Below are positions 29,026 to 38,743 of a DNA stretch of 45,293 nt, piece by piece. Every line of letters begins with the position of its first letter. The first letter of the stretch is position 1. The notes under the pieces were generated by a model, which did not search any database, had not been told where the DNA came from, and saw only the letters and a program-made list of their open reading frames with translations. Origin of the DNA: Acidobacteriota bacterium (GTDB taxonomy: Bacteria > Acidobacteriota > Blastocatellia > RBC074); NCBI GenBank assembly GCA_022072205.1, contig JAJVID010000050.1, forward strand, positions 3,121 to 48,413, read 5' to 3'. A program made the translations under genes and the position numbers.

Positions 29026-30012
29026 TTACGGCGCGTCAGGGCCTTTGGTGACGTTTCCCTGTTCATCGAACTTCATCCCCAGCCCAAGCCCCATGCTCGT
29101 CAGAATGTCTTTGATCTCGTTCAACGACTTGCGCCCGAAATTCTTGGTCTTCAGCATCTCGGCTTCGCTCTTCTGAACCAAATCACGAATTGATTTGATG
29201 TCCGAATTCTTCAGACAATTGTAGGAGCGGACTGAAAGCTCAAGCTCATCAACCGATTTATCGAGATGCTCGTTGTGCGCCGGGAGAACCTTTTGCACGA
29301 CAGGCTCAGGCTGTTCGTGAATCTCTTCCTCGAAATTGATGAAGATCGCCATGTGATCCTTGATCAACTTCGCCGCCAGGCCGATAGCGTATTCCGGCGT
29401 GACGCTGCCGTTGGTCCAGACTTCGAGCAGCAATTTATCGTAATCGGTATCCTGCCCAAGCCGGGCGGCTTCGACGTGAAAATTGACTTTGGTGATTGGC
29501 GAATGAACGGAATCAACCGGGATGTAACCGACCGGCAGATCGTCATCGAAGTTGCGATCAGCCGAGATGTAACCACGTCCCCGCTTGAGCCGCATTTCGA
29601 TGTTCAGATTACCACCTTCGCTCACCGTGGCGATGTGGATGTTCGGATCAAGAACCTCCACGTCGCTATCCAGTTCGATATCTCCCGATTTCATTTCTCC
29701 TGGTTCGGATCGCGAAATACGGATGGTTTTCGCTTCACCGGAATGGAGTTTGAACGGAATTTGTTTAAGGTTGAGGATGATATCGGTGGCATCCTCAACG
29801 ACACCGGGAATCGAAGAGAACTCGTGCAACACGCCTTCGATACGCACGGCGGTGATGGCGGCCCCTTCGATTGACGAAAGAAGAGCGCGACGCAAACTGT
29901 TACCGATAGTTGTGCCGAAGCCGCGCTCAAATGGTTGGGCGGAGAACCGCCCGTAGCGATCAGTCATTGACTCGCATGACAATCGCTTCGGTTTTTGGAA
30001 TCCGGTCCACAT
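29026..30012 (-). CDS. rpoA: RNA polymerase alpha subunit
   Basis: The 328-residue subunit dimerises through the N-terminal domain to nucleate polymerase assembly. The domain is recognised by [27 protein letters not shown] linker leads to the C-terminal helix-hairpin-helix domain ([36 protein letters not shown]) that contacts UP elements and activators. The frame is open to 30078, but ATG 30012 has GGAAGG before it and gives the normal length. It lies in the usual place between rpsD and rplQ. Confidence 0.97.
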   Translation of the reverse strand: MWTGFQKPKRLSCESMTDRYGRFSAQPFERGFGTTIGNSLRRALLSSIEGAAITAVRIEGVLHEFSSIPGVVEDATDIILNLKQIPFKLHSGEAKTIRISRSEPGEMKSGDIELDSDVEVLDPNIHIATVSEGGNLNIEMRLKRGRGYISADRNFDDDLPVGYIPVDSVHSPITKVNFHVEAARLGQDTDYDKLLLEVWTNGSVTPEYAIGLAAKLIKDHMAIFINFEEEIHEQPEPVVQKVLPAHNEHLDKSVDELELSVRSYNCLKNSDIKSIRDLVQKSEAEMLKTKNFGRKSLNEIKDILTSMGLGLGMKFDEQGNVTKGPDAP

Positions 30013-30087
30013 TTTACCTTCCACATCTCCCAACTTTGCTGACTGTGGCCTACGCGCCTCGCAGATTTCCCTTGCCAACCTTGTAAA

Positions 30088-30139
30088 GGCTGAGCCGAAG
30101 ACGATCTCGTCGGGTGGCGAGGCTCGTAATCGTGCTCAG
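30088..30139. repeat. Bulged hairpin in the rpsD-rpoA spacer
   Basis: GCTGAGC (30088-30094) and, 5 nt on, ACGAT face ATCGT and GCTCAGC (30133-30139), giving a 12-bp stem with one 5-nt bulge. The rpsD-rpoA spacer is 149 nt, long for a ribosomal operon. In E. coli S4 represses the alpha operon through an mRNA fold elsewhere, so a regulatory role here is only a possibility. Confidence 0.45.
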
Positions 30140-30161
30140 CGCGGCAAATCTGTGGGCACGA

Positions 30162-30797
30162 CTACTTGCTGTACAACTCTACGATCAACTGTTCGTTGAT
30201 ATTCTGATCAACATCTTCACGGCGCGGCATCGCGGTCACGCGACCGACCAGTTTGTCCGGGTTGACAATCTCCAGCCATCCGGGACGGCCACGCCCGCCC
30301 GAAGTCTGGAACGCTCCCTGAATGTGAACGTTGTCCGCGCTTTTCTCGCGGACTGCGATTTCATCCCCGACCTTCACCTGGAACGACGGAATGTTGACCT
30401 TGCGCCCGTTGACGCTGACGTGCCCGTGCCGCACGAACTGTCGCGCCTGACGGCGCGACATCGCGAAGCCCAGACGGAAAATCACATTGTCCAGGCGGCG
30501 TTCGAGCAACGAGAGCAGGTTTTCGCCGGTTACGCCTTTCTGCCCCGCAGCCTTTTCAAAGTAGTTGCGGAACTGCGTTTCGAGCAGATTGTAGATTCGC
30601 TTGACGCGTTGTTTCTCACGCAACTGCTCGCCATAACCGATCGGTTTGCGCCTGGCGTTCGGGCCGTGCTGTCCCGGCGGATTGGTTCCGCGCTTCTCGA
30701 TTGGGCATGAAGGCTTGTAGCACTTCTCACCTTTGAGGTAGAGCTTCATCCCTTCACGCCGGCACATACGACAGTGTTTACCTCTATCTCTTGCCAA
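30162..30797 (-). CDS. rpsD: 30S ribosomal protein S4, zinc-binding form
   Basis: S4 (211 residues) is a primary 16S rRNA binder and 30S assembly starter. The protein begins [15 protein letters not shown], and the four Cys in HCRMC and GEKCYKPSC mark the C+ zinc form. The S4 RNA-binding domain is seen in [35 protein letters not shown] longer frame starts at 30824, but TTG 30797 has GGAGG 7 nt upstream and gives the family N-terminus, so it is chosen. Confidence 0.95.
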   Translation of the reverse strand: MARDRGKHCRMCRREGMKLYLKGEKCYKPSCPIEKRGTNPPGQHGPNARRKPIGYGEQLREKQRVKRIYNLLETQFRNYFEKAAGQKGVTGENLLSLLERRLDNVIFRLGFAMSRRQARQFVRHGHVSVNGRKVNIPSFQVKVGDEIAVREKSADNVHIQGAFQTSGGRGRPGWLEIVNPDKLVGRVTAMPRREDVDQNINEQLIVELYSK

Positions 30798-30850
30798 TCT
30801 CTTTCCTCCGTGAATGTGGGACAAGCCATTCGTCCCACCAAGACAATGAA

Positions 30851-31258
30851 CTAAACTCTACGGCGCTTCGGTGGGCGGCAGCCGTTGTGCGGAATCGGCG
30901 TCACGTCACGAATCAGCTTGATGTCAATGCCCGCGCCCTGGATCGCGCGAATTGCCGATTCACGCCCCGATCCTGGCCCTTTCACACGAACCTCGACTGA
31001 ACGCATCCCGCTGTCGCGCGCTATTCCGGCAGCCTTGTTTGCGGCCTGCTGGGCGGCGAATGGAGTACCTTTGCGTGACCCGCGAAACCCCATCGCGCCG
31101 GCTGATGACTGGGCGACGAGGTTGCCGTTAAGGTCAGTGATGCTCACGAGAGTGTTGTTGAAAGTGGCCTGAATGTGGACGATGCCTTGCGGCACGACCT
31201 TTTTCTCTTTCTTTTTGAAAACCTTCTTTTTGCCTGAGGTTTGTTGTTGTTTTGCCAT
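30851..31258 (-). CDS. rpsK: 30S ribosomal protein S11
   Basis: S11 (135 residues) belongs to the 30S platform. A basic leader of about 20 residues precedes the conserved [58 protein letters not shown] and the terminal [13 protein letters not shown] are all intact. It lies between rpsM and rpsD as usual, 9 nt after the rpsM stop. Confidence 0.98.
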   Translation of the reverse strand: MAKQQQTSGKKKVFKKKEKKVVPQGIVHIQATFNNTLVSITDLNGNLVAQSSAGAMGFRGSRKGTPFAAQQAANKAAGIARDSGMRSVEVRVKGPGSGRESAIRAIQGAGIDIKLIRDVTPIPHNGCRPPKRRRV

Positions 31259-31267
31259 AATCAGATG

Positions 31268-31651
31268 TTATTTCTTGCCGGCGACCTTCTTCTTCGCAAT
31301 CGTCGCGCGACGCGGTCCCTTGCGGGTTCGCGCATTGGTGTGAGTGCGCTGTCCACGCACAGGCAATCCCTTGCGGTGACGCAACCCGCGATAACAGCCG
31401 ATGTCCATCAACCGTTTGATGTCCAGTTGGATCGCCTTACGCAAATCGCCCTCGATGTTGCCCTGCGCGTCCACAATCGCGCGGATGCGGTTCAACTCTT
31501 CTTCGCTCAGATCGCGGATCTTCTTATGAATGTCAACCTGAGCTTCGCTGAGAATGCTCGTCGCGCGCGATCTGCCGATTCCGTAAATGTATGTCAATCC
31601 AATTTGTGAGCGTTTTTGTGGCGGTAAGTCTACGCCTGCAACACGAGCCAT
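31268..31651 (-). CDS. rpsM: 30S ribosomal protein S13
   Basis: S13 (127 residues) sits in the 30S head and contacts 50S and the P-site tRNA. It opens [26 protein letters not shown], has the helix-turn region [14 protein letters not shown], and ends with the basic [14 protein letters not shown] tail. GGAGAG lies ahead of the ATG, just after a small hairpin in the rpmJ-rpsM spacer. Confidence 0.98.
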   Translation of the reverse strand: MARVAGVDLPPQKRSQIGLTYIYGIGRSRATSILSEAQVDIHKKIRDLSEEELNRIRAIVDAQGNIEGDLRKAIQLDIKRLMDIGCYRGLRHRKGLPVRGQRTHTNARTRKGPRRATIAKKKVAGKK

Positions 31652-31667
31652 GTAATCTCTCCACTAC

Positions 31668-31689
31668 TGAATCTCGAAGCCGAGATTCA
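31668..31689. repeat. Small perfect hairpin between rpmJ and rpsM
   Basis: TGAATCTCG and CGAGATTCA form a 9-bp perfect stem with a 4-nt loop. It lies a few nt after the rpmJ stop and before the rpsM ribosome site. The same AATCTC/GAGATT wording recurs in the rpsS-rplB and rplE-rplX spacers. Confidence 0.75.
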
Positions 31690-31693
31690 AGAT

Positions 31694-31807
31694 TTATCCT
31701 TGTCTCTGCTTATGCTTTGGGTTCACACAGATGACGCGCACGACGCCGTGGCGATGTATGATCTTGCACTTGTCACAGATTTTTTTTACTGATGCTCTGA
31801 CTTTCAT
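31694..31807 (-). CDS. rpmJ: 50S ribosomal protein L36, zinc-binding form
   Basis: This 37-residue protein begins [14 protein letters not shown] and continues with a basic stretch to [11 protein letters not shown]. The metal ligands are Cys, Cys, Cys and His (C-x2-C, C-x4-H), the C+ form. It lies in the expected place between infA and rpsM. Translation of the minus strand from ATG at 31805-31807 to TAA at 31694-31696 gives exactly the family length. Confidence 0.97.
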   Translation of the reverse strand: MKVRASVKKICDKCKIIHRHGVVRVICVNPKHKQRQG

Positions 31808-31844
31808 AGTTAATCTCGATTGCGTTGGAGCATGTCACGGAAGA

Positions 31845-32063
31845 CTATTTGAAGCGGTAGACAATTCGCCCGCGAGTCAGGTCATAAGGTGAAAGCTCAA
31901 CCAGAACCTTGTCACCTGGGAGAATCTTGATGAAGTTCTTTCGCATTCTTCCTGAGATATGAGCCAGAACCTGATGCTTGTTCTCCAATTCGACTTTGAA
32001 CATCGCGTTGGGCAGTGTCTCCAGCACCGTCGCCTGCACCTCTATTGCATCTTCTTTCGACAT
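31845..32063 (-). CDS. infA: Translation initiation factor IF-1
   Basis: The 72-residue OB-fold protein blocks the A site during initiation. The sequence [42 protein letters not shown] and [11 protein letters not shown] matches the family from end to end. GAGGG lies 2 nt before the ATG. It is the first gene after a probable promoter and a 178-nt spacer, so it may open a separate transcription unit ahead of rpmJ-rpsM-rpsK-rpsD-rpoA-rplQ. Confidence 0.98.
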   Translation of the reverse strand: MSKEDAIEVQATVLETLPNAMFKVELENKHQVLAHISGRMRKNFIKILPGDKVLVELSPYDLTRGRIVYRFK

Positions 32064-32109
32064 ACCCTCTTACTTAAGATTATCTTTTCAGCTAATGTGC
32101 GAAACCGGC

Positions 32110-32137
32110 ATTATAACCACACATCTTCATTTTGCAA
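32110..32137 (-). promoter_or_regulatory. Probable sigma70-type promoter for infA and the alpha operon
   Basis: On the minus strand TTGCAA (32132-32137) lies 16 nt before a perfect TATAAT (32110-32115). The predicted transcript would start near 32103 and have a leader of about 40 nt before the infA ATG. It sits inside the largest gap of the ribosomal cluster (32064-32241), which supports a real promoter. Confidence 0.6.
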
Positions 32138-32181
32138 GTCAGATGCCAATGACCGGTTCAAGTACTGTCATCAGCCAGTTT

Positions 32182-32222
32182 TTTAGAGGGTCGCATCAAC
32201 AATTATGATCAGGCCCTCTAAA
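32182..32222. repeat. Hairpin between map and infA
   Basis: TTTAGAGGG (32182-32190) faces CCCTCTAAA (32214-32222), a perfect 9-bp stem with a 23-nt loop. It lies about 20 nt after the map stop and upstream of the infA promoter. On the minus strand it is followed by A residues rather than T, so it is not a standard intrinsic terminator. It may be a 3' end or a processing signal. Confidence 0.6.
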
Positions 32223-32241
32223 GGTCGGCCTGCTCAGACAT

Positions 32242-33009
32242 TCACAAAACCATTGAGCCATCATCAAGCGCTGTGAGCACCATCGGCCCATTTCCCGTCA
32301 CCGCAATTGTGTGTTCAAAATGGGATGAGGCTCTTCCGTCTTTGGTCTTCACCGTCCAGCCGTCAGGCAATATTTTTACCTCGTGGCTGCCTGCGTTGAC
32401 CATCGGTTCGACCGCCAGCACCCAGCCTTCTTTTAGCTTCGGCCCTGTCCCCGGACGCCCGTAATTCGGGACTTGCGGGTCTTCGTGCATACGTTGGCCC
32501 ACCCCGTGACCGCAGAATTCACGCACAATCGAATAACCGCGATCTTCGACGTGTTCCTGGACAGCGTAAGAAACATCGTAAAGGCGATTGCCGGGAATCA
32601 TCTTTTCCAACGCCTTGAAAAGAGACTCCCGCGTCACCTGCAACAACTTTTCAATCTCCGACGAAATGCCTCCGACCGGGATACTGATCGCCGCGTCACC
32701 GACGTAACCATCCAGAGTCGCGCCGCAATCAATCTTGATGATGTCCCCGTCACGCAATTTGCGATCCGACGGGATGCCATGGACGACTTCGTCATTAACC
32801 GAAGCGCAGATTGAAGCTGGAAATCCGCGATACCCCTTGAAAGTCGGGTAAGCGCCGGCGGAGCGGATTTTCTTTTCGGCGTAAGCGTCCAATTGGCGGG
32901 TCGTCACGCCAGGCTCGACCATACTTCGCAGACCGCGCAGCGTCTCGGCAACAATCAACCCGGCGCGCCGCATTTTTTCCAGTTCGCTACCTGACTTACG
33001 AATTACCAT
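32242..33009 (-). CDS. map: Methionine aminopeptidase, type I
   Basis: The enzyme (255 residues) removes the initiator Met from nascent proteins. The pita-bread fold metal ligands are visible: Asp in [21 protein letters not shown], His in [17 protein letters not shown], Glu in VEPMVNAGS and Glu in HFEHTIAVT. The substrate His lies in [10 protein letters not shown]. Length and the missing insert mark type Ia. It follows adk by 41 nt, a common order after secY. Confidence 0.97.
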   Translation of the reverse strand: MVIRKSGSELEKMRRAGLIVAETLRGLRSMVEPGVTTRQLDAYAEKKIRSAGAYPTFKGYRGFPASICASVNDEVVHGIPSDRKLRDGDIIKIDCGATLDGYVGDAAISIPVGGISSEIEKLLQVTRESLFKALEKMIPGNRLYDVSYAVQEHVEDRGYSIVREFCGHGVGQRMHEDPQVPNYGRPGTGPKLKEGWVLAVEPMVNAGSHEVKILPDGWTVKTKDGRASSHFEHTIAVTGNGPMVLTALDDGSMVL

Positions 33010-33050
33010 CTTTATAAATCGGAGACCTCACTTGGACTCCTCCAGCTTCA

Positions 33051-33707
33051 TTAGCTTTTCGGGCCTTCAATGACGGCGCACAGTTTTTCAAAAACTTCCA
33101 TTACGGGCAGTTCGCCATCCAACTCGATCAGCCGGCCACTCTGCCGGTAGTAATCAATCAGCGGCGCAGTGGATCGCCTGTACTCTTCAAATCTCCTGCT
33201 CACCGACTCCGGATTGTCATCACTACGTTGCGCGAGCGGCGCGCCATCCAGATCGCAAACGCCTTCGACTTTGGGCGAACGGAAATAGATGTTATAGATC
33301 TCGCCGCACTTGGCGCAGGTGCGGCGGCCCGTCAGCCTTTTGAACAACGCGTCTTCAGACACAACCACGCGCGCGAGATGCACCTGCTTGCGCTGCTTCA
33401 GCGCCAGATCTTCAAGAAGATGCGCCTGATTCAATGTGCGCGGATAACCATCCAGGATGTACCCGTTTTCGCAATCAGGCTGCGAAGTCCGCTCCAGGAT
33501 GACTTGAGCAAGGATTTCATCACTGACCAGTTGGCCCGCCGCCATCGTTTCCTTGATCTTTCGTCCGAGCGAGGTATCCGCCTGAGCCATTTCGCGCAGA
33601 ATATCGCCAGTCGAGATTTGCGGATAACCGTACTTTTCAGAAAGCAACCGCGATTGCGTTCCTTTGCCCGCGCCTGGCGCGCCGATCATCACGATAATCT
33701 TCGACAT
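33051..33707 (-). CDS. adk: Adenylate kinase, zinc LID form
   Basis: This 218-residue enzyme interconverts ATP+AMP and 2 ADP. P-loop [13 protein letters not shown]-binding STGDILR and [10 protein letters not shown] are present. The long LID has Cys-x2-Cys-x16-Cys-x2-Asp (from CAKC to CDLD), the zinc-binding pattern of Gram-positive adenylate kinases, whereas E. coli lacks it. It lies between secY and map. Confidence 0.98.
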   Translation of the reverse strand: MSKIIVMIGAPGAGKGTQSRLLSEKYGYPQISTGDILREMAQADTSLGRKIKETMAAGQLVSDEILAQVILERTSQPDCENGYILDGYPRTLNQAHLLEDLALKQRKQVHLARVVVSEDALFKRLTGRRTCAKCGEIYNIYFRSPKVEGVCDLDGAPLAQRSDDNPESVSRRFEEYRRSTAPLIDYYRQSGRLIELDGELPVMEVFEKLCAVIEGPKS

Positions 33708-33731
33708 AGGCTATTAACCTGCTCCCGGCGA

Positions 33732-35144
33732 TCACGCGACCCTACGGCCACGCAATCTTCCGCCACGCGGGCCCAGGAACCCGTCGTAGTGACGCATCAC
33801 AAGCTGCGCTTCGATCTGGCTGATCGTATCCATTGCGACGCCAACAACGATTAGCAAACTCGTGCCGCCAAAGTAGAACGTATATCCCAACCCTGTCATG
33901 ACCCATTCGAGGCCGGTGGACTGCAAAAAACTGTCAAGCCAGGGACCGATCAAAGGCAGATATTGCACCTTGAAGCCGCTGATCATCAATTGGGGGATCA
34001 AACACACGACAACCAGATAGATTGCGCCGACTGTAGTCAGCCGAACCAGAATCGAGTTCAGGTAATCGCCGGTGCGTTTGCCAGGACGGATGCCCGGAAT
34101 GAACGCGCCCTGCTTACGCAGATTCTCGGCGACTTCGTCAGCGTTGAAAACAATCGAGACGTAAAAGAACGCGAAGAGAATGATCAGCGCGACAAACAGC
34201 GTCTCGTAAATCGGATGTCCGCCACCCAACCATTGGTTGACCTTCTGCAGCCAGGGCCAACTGCCAAATGTTGAGAGCGTCTGCGGGATCGCCAACACCG
34301 ACGAGGCGAAGATCACTGGAATCACACCAGCGATGTTGACCTTCAGCGGCAAATGCGATGACGCTGTAGCGACCATCTGGCGTCCGACCATCCGTCGAGT
34401 GTGATTGGTCGGGACTTTGCGCGTTCCGCGCTCGAAGAAAACTATGCCTGCCGTCACCAGAATCATTACCACAATCAGCGCGATCACACCGATGGCCGAA
34501 AGCGGGTCTGTAATTCTATTCGCCAATTGACGAACGGCGTTCGGAAGCCCCACAACAATTCCAGCGAAAATCAACAAACTGATTCCGTTGCCAACCCCAC
34601 GCTCCGTGATCTGTTCGCCGATCCACATAATGAACATCGTCCCGGTCATCATCGTCAGCGTAGCGATGAAGACAAACCAGAATCCGCCGTTAGGAACCAG
34701 CGGGCCGATGCTGGCATGCTGCCGCTGCAACCAGAACGAAATTCCGATCCCCTGAATCAGGCACAGAACGACCGTCAGATAGCGCGTGTATTGAGTGATC
34801 TTCCGGCGCCCAAGCTCGCCTTCTTCCTGGACCTTCTTCAACCCCATGAAGTCTATGGAGGTCATCAACTGCAGAATGATTGAAGCGGTGATGTACGGCA
34901 TGATACCGAGCGCGAAGATCGAGATGCGCCGCAGGTTGCCGCCTGAAAACAAATCCATCACTCCGAAAAGATTCCCGCCGATCTGCCCCCAGAGCTGTTT
35001 GAGAGCTTCCTGATCCACGCCGGGAACCGGAATGTGAATTCCGGCGCGATAGATCATCAGCATGCCAAGCGTAAACAGAACACGCTTGCGCAGTTCCGGG
35101 ACGTTGAACAAATTGCGGACTGCATTGATGAATGACTCGAACAT
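33732..35144 (-). CDS. secY: Preprotein translocase subunit SecY
   Basis: The 470-residue channel subunit has ten predicted TM helices. Markers are the N-terminal [26 protein letters not shown], the plug region [25 protein letters not shown], and the C5 loop ending in [16 protein letters not shown]. The C-terminus carries an Arg-rich tail ([11 protein letters not shown]). It follows rplO in the usual spc order, behind a 100-nt palindromic spacer. Confidence 0.98.
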   Translation of the reverse strand: MFESFINAVRNLFNVPELRKRVLFTLGMLMIYRAGIHIPVPGVDQEALKQLWGQIGGNLFGVMDLFSGGNLRRISIFALGIMPYITASIILQLMTSIDFMGLKKVQEEGELGRRKITQYTRYLTVVLCLIQGIGISFWLQRQHASIGPLVPNGGFWFVFIATLTMMTGTMFIMWIGEQITERGVGNGISLLIFAGIVVGLPNAVRQLANRITDPLSAIGVIALIVVMILVTAGIVFFERGTRKVPTNHTRRMVGRQMVATASSHLPLKVNIAGVIPVIFASSVLAIPQTLSTFGSWPWLQKVNQWLGGGHPIYETLFVALIILFAFFYVSIVFNADEVAENLRKQGAFIPGIRPGKRTGDYLNSILVRLTTVGAIYLVVVCLIPQLMISGFKVQYLPLIGPWLDSFLQSTGLEWVMTGLGYTFYFGGTSLLIVVGVAMDTISQIEAQLVMRHYDGFLGPRGGRLRGRRVA

Positions 35145-35174
35145 AACAAATACCCTGCTACTTCCTCAGAAACT

Positions 35175-35233
35175 GAAGATGGAGGATGAAAAATAGAAGG
35201 ATGGGTTTTGTTTCTATTCAATCTTCGATCTTC
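35175..35233. repeat. Snap-back repeat between rplO and secY
   Basis: GAAGATGGAGGATGAAAAAT (arm 35175-35198) faces TTCTATTCAATCTTCGATCT (arm 35212-35233). Allowing two unpaired bases, most positions match. The units GAAGATN recur with a 7-nt step in both arms, so it belongs to the heptad-hairpin style of this window. It fills most of the 100-nt gap. Confidence 0.75.
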
Positions 35234-35244
35234 GAACTACAAAC

Positions 35245-35715
35245 TCACTCAGCCGAAGGCGCGGCGATGGTTTCGGCCTTGCCGCCCGCGGCCTCGATCT
35301 TCTGCTTCGCGGATTTGCTGAAGCGATGAGCGTTTACAGTCAGTGATTTTTTCAATTCGCCCTGCCCCAGAATCACAACCGATTTCTGCATTGATTTGCG
35401 AACCAGACCGCGCTCGACCAGCGCTTCAGGCGTCACAGTCGCGCCGCCGTCAAACATCTTCTCAAGATCAGCCAGATTCACTTCGGCCCATTCGCGTTTG
35501 AAAATATTTGTGAAGCCACGCTTCGGCAGGCGGCGGTGCAGCGGCATCTGGCCGCCTTCAAAACCGCGTTTGCCGGAATAGCCCGAACGGGATTTTTGAC
35601 CTTTGTTACCGCGCCCCGACGTTTTACCAAGCCCGGAGCCTGGGCCTCGCCCAACGCGTTTTTTCTTGTGAGTCCCGCCAGCGGGCGCTTTCAAATTGTT
35701 TAAGCCGATAGCCAT
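35245..35715 (-). CDS. rplO: 50S ribosomal protein L15
   Basis: L15 (156 residues) starts [40 protein letters not shown], the conserved basic, Gly-rich extension. It continues with [17 protein letters not shown] and the globular domain ([20 protein letters not shown]). The Ala/Glu-rich C-terminus is slightly longer than usual. It precedes secY and follows rpmD. Confidence 0.97.
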   Translation of the reverse strand: MAIGLNNLKAPAGGTHKKKRVGRGPGSGLGKTSGRGNKGQKSRSGYSGKRGFEGGQMPLHRRLPKRGFTNIFKREWAEVNLADLEKMFDGGATVTPEALVERGLVRKSMQKSVVILGQGELKKSLTVNAHRFSKSAKQKIEAAGGKAETIAAPSAE

Positions 35716-35755
35716 GTCGTTAAACCTCTCAGGTGATGAGCGGCGCCAGACGCCT

Positions 35756-35944
35756 CTAATCCACGATTCGCAGCAAGTGTGGAATCTTCGCCACCATCCC
35801 GCGAATGGCCGGAGTATCCGGACGCTCGACGATCTGGTTGAGTTTGGTCAATCCCAGACTGCGCACAATGACTTTATGTTTTTCCGGCGTGGCGATTGCG
35901 CTGCGATACCATTGAATTTTTATCTTTTTCGCATCGTTTGCCAT
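35756..35944 (-). CDS. rpmD: 50S ribosomal protein L30
   Basis: The 62-residue protein has the L30 core: [41 protein letters not shown] followed by IPHLLRIVD. Its place between rpsE (4-nt gap) and rplO is the standard one. A short polar leader (MANDAKK) precedes the core. Confidence 0.95.
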   Translation of the reverse strand: MANDAKKIKIQWYRSAIATPEKHKVIVRSLGLTKLNQIVERPDTPAIRGMVAKIPHLLRIVD

Positions 35945-35947
35945 TGC

Positions 35948-36442
35948 TTACAACTCCTCCACGGTGCGGCCACGTAGACGGGCGACCTCTTCAGGACTTC
36001 TCATCCTGACCAGAGCGTCGAATGTCGCGCGAATAACGTTGTGCGGATTGTTCGATCCCAGGCATTTCGTGAGCACATTACTCACACCGACAGCGTTCAT
36101 CACCGCGCGCACCGCGCCGCCAGCGATAACTCCGGTTCCTTCGACCGCAGGCTTAAGCAACACACGGCCCGCGCCGAATCTACCGATCATCGGATGAGGC
36201 AGCGTCGTGCCGGCTCGCGGGATTCGCACCAGATTACGCTTCGCCGACTCAATGGCTTTGCGAATCGCCTGGGGCACCTCTTTTGCCTTCCCTGTGCCGA
36301 ACCCGACTATGCCGTTTTGATCGCCGACCACAACGAGCGCGGCGAACGACAGGTTCTTACCGCCCTTGACCACTTTGGTGACGCGGTTGATTGAGATCAC
36401 CTGATCTTTCAACTCAAGCCCGTCAGCATTGATTCTATCCAT
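35948..36442 (-). CDS. rpsE: 30S ribosomal protein S5
   Basis: S5 (164 residues) shapes decoding fidelity. The dsRNA-binding domain reads [27 protein letters not shown], and the C-terminal domain has [31 protein letters not shown]. The GGAG that serves as ribosome site lies in the right arm of a 6-bp hairpin (36453-36477), 10 nt before the ATG. Confidence 0.98.
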   Translation of the reverse strand: MDRINADGLELKDQVISINRVTKVVKGGKNLSFAALVVVGDQNGIVGFGTGKAKEVPQAIRKAIESAKRNLVRIPRAGTTLPHPMIGRFGAGRVLLKPAVEGTGVIAGGAVRAVMNAVGVSNVLTKCLGSNNPHNVIRATFDALVRMRSPEEVARLRGRTVEEL

Positions 36443-36452
36443 AAAGACAATT

Positions 36453-36477
36453 CTCCAACCTTGTAGCGACTTTGGAG
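36453..36477 (-). promoter_or_regulatory. Hairpin covering the rpsE ribosome-binding site
   Basis: On the minus strand CTCCAA, a 13-nt loop and TTGGAG can pair. The second arm contains the only good GGAG before the rpsE ATG (10 nt away). Folding would hide the Shine-Dalgarno, so S5 translation could depend on ribosomes arriving from rplR. The stem is short and may be chance. Confidence 0.4.
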
Positions 36478-36489
36478 CGCCTCGCGCCT

Positions 36490-36849
36490 CTAAAACTGCA
36501 ACCCGGCTTCGCGCGCGGCTTCGGCCAGAGCCTTGACGCGCCCGTGATAAATGTAACCGCCGCGATCGAACACGACCTGGGTAACGCCCTTGTCTTTCGC
36601 GCGCTCGGCGATCAAACGGCCAACCGTTTTGGCAGCGTCAATATTTCCGCCATTGCCCACCCCGGCGCTTTTTTCGACCGTCGAAGCGGAGCACACAGTC
36701 ACGCCCTTATCATCATTGATCAATTGAGCGTATATGTGATTAATGCTGCGAAAAATTGCGAGGCGCGGACGGGCGTCGTTGCCCCTGACTTTTTTGCGAA
36801 TGCGCAAATGAACCGCGCGTCGCACGTCCTGTCTTGATTGTTTTGCCAT
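36490..36849 (-). CDS. rplR: 50S ribosomal protein L18
   Basis: The 119-residue 5S rRNA binding protein has [40 protein letters not shown] and [28 protein letters not shown], both family hallmarks. It stands between rplF and rpsE in normal order. The stop TAG is followed directly by AGGCGCGAGGCGC. A similar TAGAGGCG phrase starts the rpmD-rplO spacer. Confidence 0.98.
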   Translation of the reverse strand: MAKQSRQDVRRAVHLRIRKKVRGNDARPRLAIFRSINHIYAQLINDDKGVTVCSASTVEKSAGVGNGGNIDAAKTVGRLIAERAKDKGVTQVVFDRGGYIYHGRVKALAEAAREAGLQF

Positions 36850-36869
36850 AGCTTCGTCAACTGCTTTGA

Positions 36870-37424
36870 TTATTTGCCGGTCTTACCGGGTTTGAGCTTC
36901 ATCGGGCGGTCGGCGTAACGAACGCCTTTGCCCTTGTATGCGTCGGGTTTGCGCAGCTTGTGCATGTTGGCCGCCGTTTGCCCCAGCAAATGCCTGTCAA
37001 TCGCCGAAAGCGTGATCGTCGTTTGATACTGGTTGATCGTCCGCTGCAATTTCTCGACCTTGGCGGTTATGCCTTCGGGCAACACAAACTCGATGGGATG
37101 CGAATACCCGAGCGCGAAAAGAATTGCGCGCCCCCGCAACTCGGCCTTGTAACCCACGCCGACCACGTCCATCTCCTGCGTGAATCCTTTGGAAACGCCC
37201 GTCACGGCGTTGGCCACCAATGCCCGCGCCGTGCCGTGTATCGCGGTATATTCGTCGTTCTGACGCTCAGCGGTCAGTTTGCCGTCTTCGAGTTTGAAGG
37301 TCACTCCCTGCGGGATCGTAGCCTTCAGCTTGCCCTTCGGCCCTTCAACAGCAATCTCCGACTCGGTGATGTTTACTTTAACATCCTTCGGAATCTCGAT
37401 GATTTTCTTGCCTACTCGTGACAT
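36870..37424 (-). CDS. rplF: 50S ribosomal protein L6
   Basis: L6 (184 residues) opens [19 protein letters not shown] and has the two repeated domains. The C-terminal signature is [22 protein letters not shown]. It binds 23S rRNA near the factor-binding site. A heptad-type hairpin separates it from rpsH. Confidence 0.98.
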   Translation of the reverse strand: MSRVGKKIIEIPKDVKVNITESEIAVEGPKGKLKATIPQGVTFKLEDGKLTAERQNDEYTAIHGTARALVANAVTGVSKGFTQEMDVVGVGYKAELRGRAILFALGYSHPIEFVLPEGITAKVEKLQRTINQYQTTITLSAIDRHLLGQTAANMHKLRKPDAYKGKGVRYADRPMKLKPGKTGK

Positions 37425-37433
37425 ACGCTATCT

Positions 37434-37507
37434 CAGTGGTTGGTGGTTAGCGGTCGTTGATTGGTGGTTAGAGAACCCAGCCACCAATAATCAATCACTG
37501 ACCACTG
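37434..37507. repeat. Heptad hairpin between rpsH and rplF
   Basis: Left part: CAGTGGT, TGGTGGT, TAGCGGT, CGTTGAT, TGGTGGT, i.e. 7-nt steps from 37434. Right part: CCACCAA, TAATCAA, TCACTGA, CCACTG to 37507. The arms pair except for a one-unit difference in length. On the minus strand it starts immediately after the rpsH stop TAG. It is the same TTGGTGG family as at 44681-44761 and 39519-39586. Confidence 0.88.
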
Positions 37508-37912
37508 CTAATAAATACTGCACAACACTTCGCCGCCGAGGTTGGACTTGCGCGCCTGTTTGCCGGTCATCACGCCGCTCGAAGTGCTCAGGATGTTGAT
37601 GCCCAGGCCGCCCAGCACTTTCGTAACTCCCTTGCTGGGAACGTAAACGCGGCGGCTCGGTCGCGAAACTCGCTCAAGACTGGAGATCACGCTTTCGCCG
37701 TTCGGGCCGTAACGCAGGAATACGCGCAGCGTCCGCTTGTTGGTGCCCTCGGCGGTCTTGATGCTGTAATTAGTGATATATCCTTCCTCCTTGAGGATGC
37801 GCGCAATTTCGATCTTCAGGCGCGACGCCGGAATATCAACTTTAGTGTGACGCGCGCCGATTGCATTGCGTATGCGCGTCAGCATATCTGAAATCGGATC
37901 AGTTATGTTCAT
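37508..37912 (-). CDS. rpsH: 30S ribosomal protein S8
   Basis: S8 (134 residues) binds the 16S central domain and in E. coli represses the spc operon. It begins [18 protein letters not shown] and ends with [27 protein letters not shown], both characteristic. It lies after rpsN in operon order, with a 33-bp duplicated hairpin between them. Confidence 0.98.
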   Translation of the reverse strand: MNITDPISDMLTRIRNAIGARHTKVDIPASRLKIEIARILKEEGYITNYSIKTAEGTNKRTLRVFLRYGPNGESVISSLERVSRPSRRVYVPSKGVTKVLGGLGINILSTSSGVMTGKQARKSNLGGEVLCSIY

Positions 37913-37925
37913 ATCAACTCAATAC

Positions 37926-37991
37926 AGGTCAATGCGGGCAAGGATGCCCGCGCTCCCAAGGTCAATGCGGGCAAGGATGCCCACGTTCCCA
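37926..37991. repeat. Tandem 33-bp repeat with internal hairpins, rpsN-rpsH spacer
   Basis: Two units, 37926-37958 and 37959-37991, differ at two of 33 positions. Each holds the palindrome GCGGGCAAGGATGCCCGC or its near copy, a 7-bp stem with a 4-nt loop. The pair fills almost the entire 82-nt spacer. No ribosome site for rpsH lies inside the units. Confidence 0.92.
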
Positions 37992-37994
37992 GGA

Positions 37995-38180
37995 TTACCA
38001 ACTCGACTTGGTCACCCCCGGAATCTGTCCGTCGAGCGCCAACTGGCGGAAGCAGATGCGGCAGATGCCGAACTTGCGAATGTAGGCGCGTGGCCTGCCG
38101 CAACGTTTGCAGCGGTTATAACCGCGTACCTTGAACTTCGGTCTTCGGTTCGCCTGAACGATCTTTGAAGTCTTTGCCAT
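37995..38180 (-). CDS. rpsN: 30S ribosomal protein S14, type Z
   Basis: The 61-residue short form has four Cys in [21 protein letters not shown], which bind zinc. That makes it the type Z (rpsZ-like) S14 of Gram-positives and many phyla, not the longer Cys-free form of E. coli. It starts [24 protein letters not shown]. It lies between rplE and rpsH. Confidence 0.97.
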   Translation of the reverse strand: MAKTSKIVQANRRPKFKVRGYNRCKRCGRPRAYIRKFGICRICFRQLALDGQIPGVTKSSW

Positions 38181-38196
38181 AAACTCTCTGCTTTGT

Positions 38197-38739
38197 TTAT
38201 TGCCTGAACGGCATCCCCATGTGACGAAGCAATGAACGCGCTTCTTCGTCCGTCTTTGCGGTTGTAACGATGCACACGTTCATGCCGCGCGCCTTATCAA
38301 TCTTGCCGAAATCAATTTCGGGGAAGATCAACTGGTCGCGCAGGCCGATAGTGTAATTCCCACGCCCATCAAAAGCCTTCGGCGAAACCCCGCGGAAGTC
38401 GCGCACGCGCGGCAACGCAATGTTGACGAAGCGATCCAGGAATTCATACATCCTGTCTCCGCGCAGTGTCACCATCGCGCCGATGTTCATCCCCTCACGG
38501 AGTTTGAACGCCGCAATGGATTTTTTCGCCTTGGTCACTACCGGTTTCTGCCCGGAAATTGTCATCAGGTCGTTGACGGCGGTGTCAATGATCTTGGCGT
38601 TCGCAATCGCCTCGCCCAGCCCCATGTTGATGACGATCTTTTCCAGCTTCGGAACGCTCATCGGGTTCTTGTAGCCGAACTCTTTGGCGAGCGCCGGAGC
38701 GACCTCTTTCGTGTATTTCTCTTTCAGTCTTGCAGCCAT
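38197..38739 (-). CDS. rplE: 50S ribosomal protein L5
   Basis: The 180-residue protein binds 5S rRNA. It reads [44 protein letters not shown] and ends with [26 protein letters not shown], matching the family end to end. The spacer to rplX carries a GATTTCA/TGAAATC hairpin and no clear Shine-Dalgarno close to the ATG. Confidence 0.98.
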   Translation of the reverse strand: MAARLKEKYTKEVAPALAKEFGYKNPMSVPKLEKIVINMGLGEAIANAKIIDTAVNDLMTISGQKPVVTKAKKSIAAFKLREGMNIGAMVTLRGDRMYEFLDRFVNIALPRVRDFRGVSPKAFDGRGNYTIGLRDQLIFPEIDFGKIDKARGMNVCIVTTAKTDEEARSLLRHMGMPFRQ

Positions 38740-38743
38740 AACT

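Noticed and set aside
32182-32222. Rho-independent terminator after map
   Set aside because: The stem is followed by A residues on the transcribed strand, not a T-tract, so it is listed only as a hairpin.
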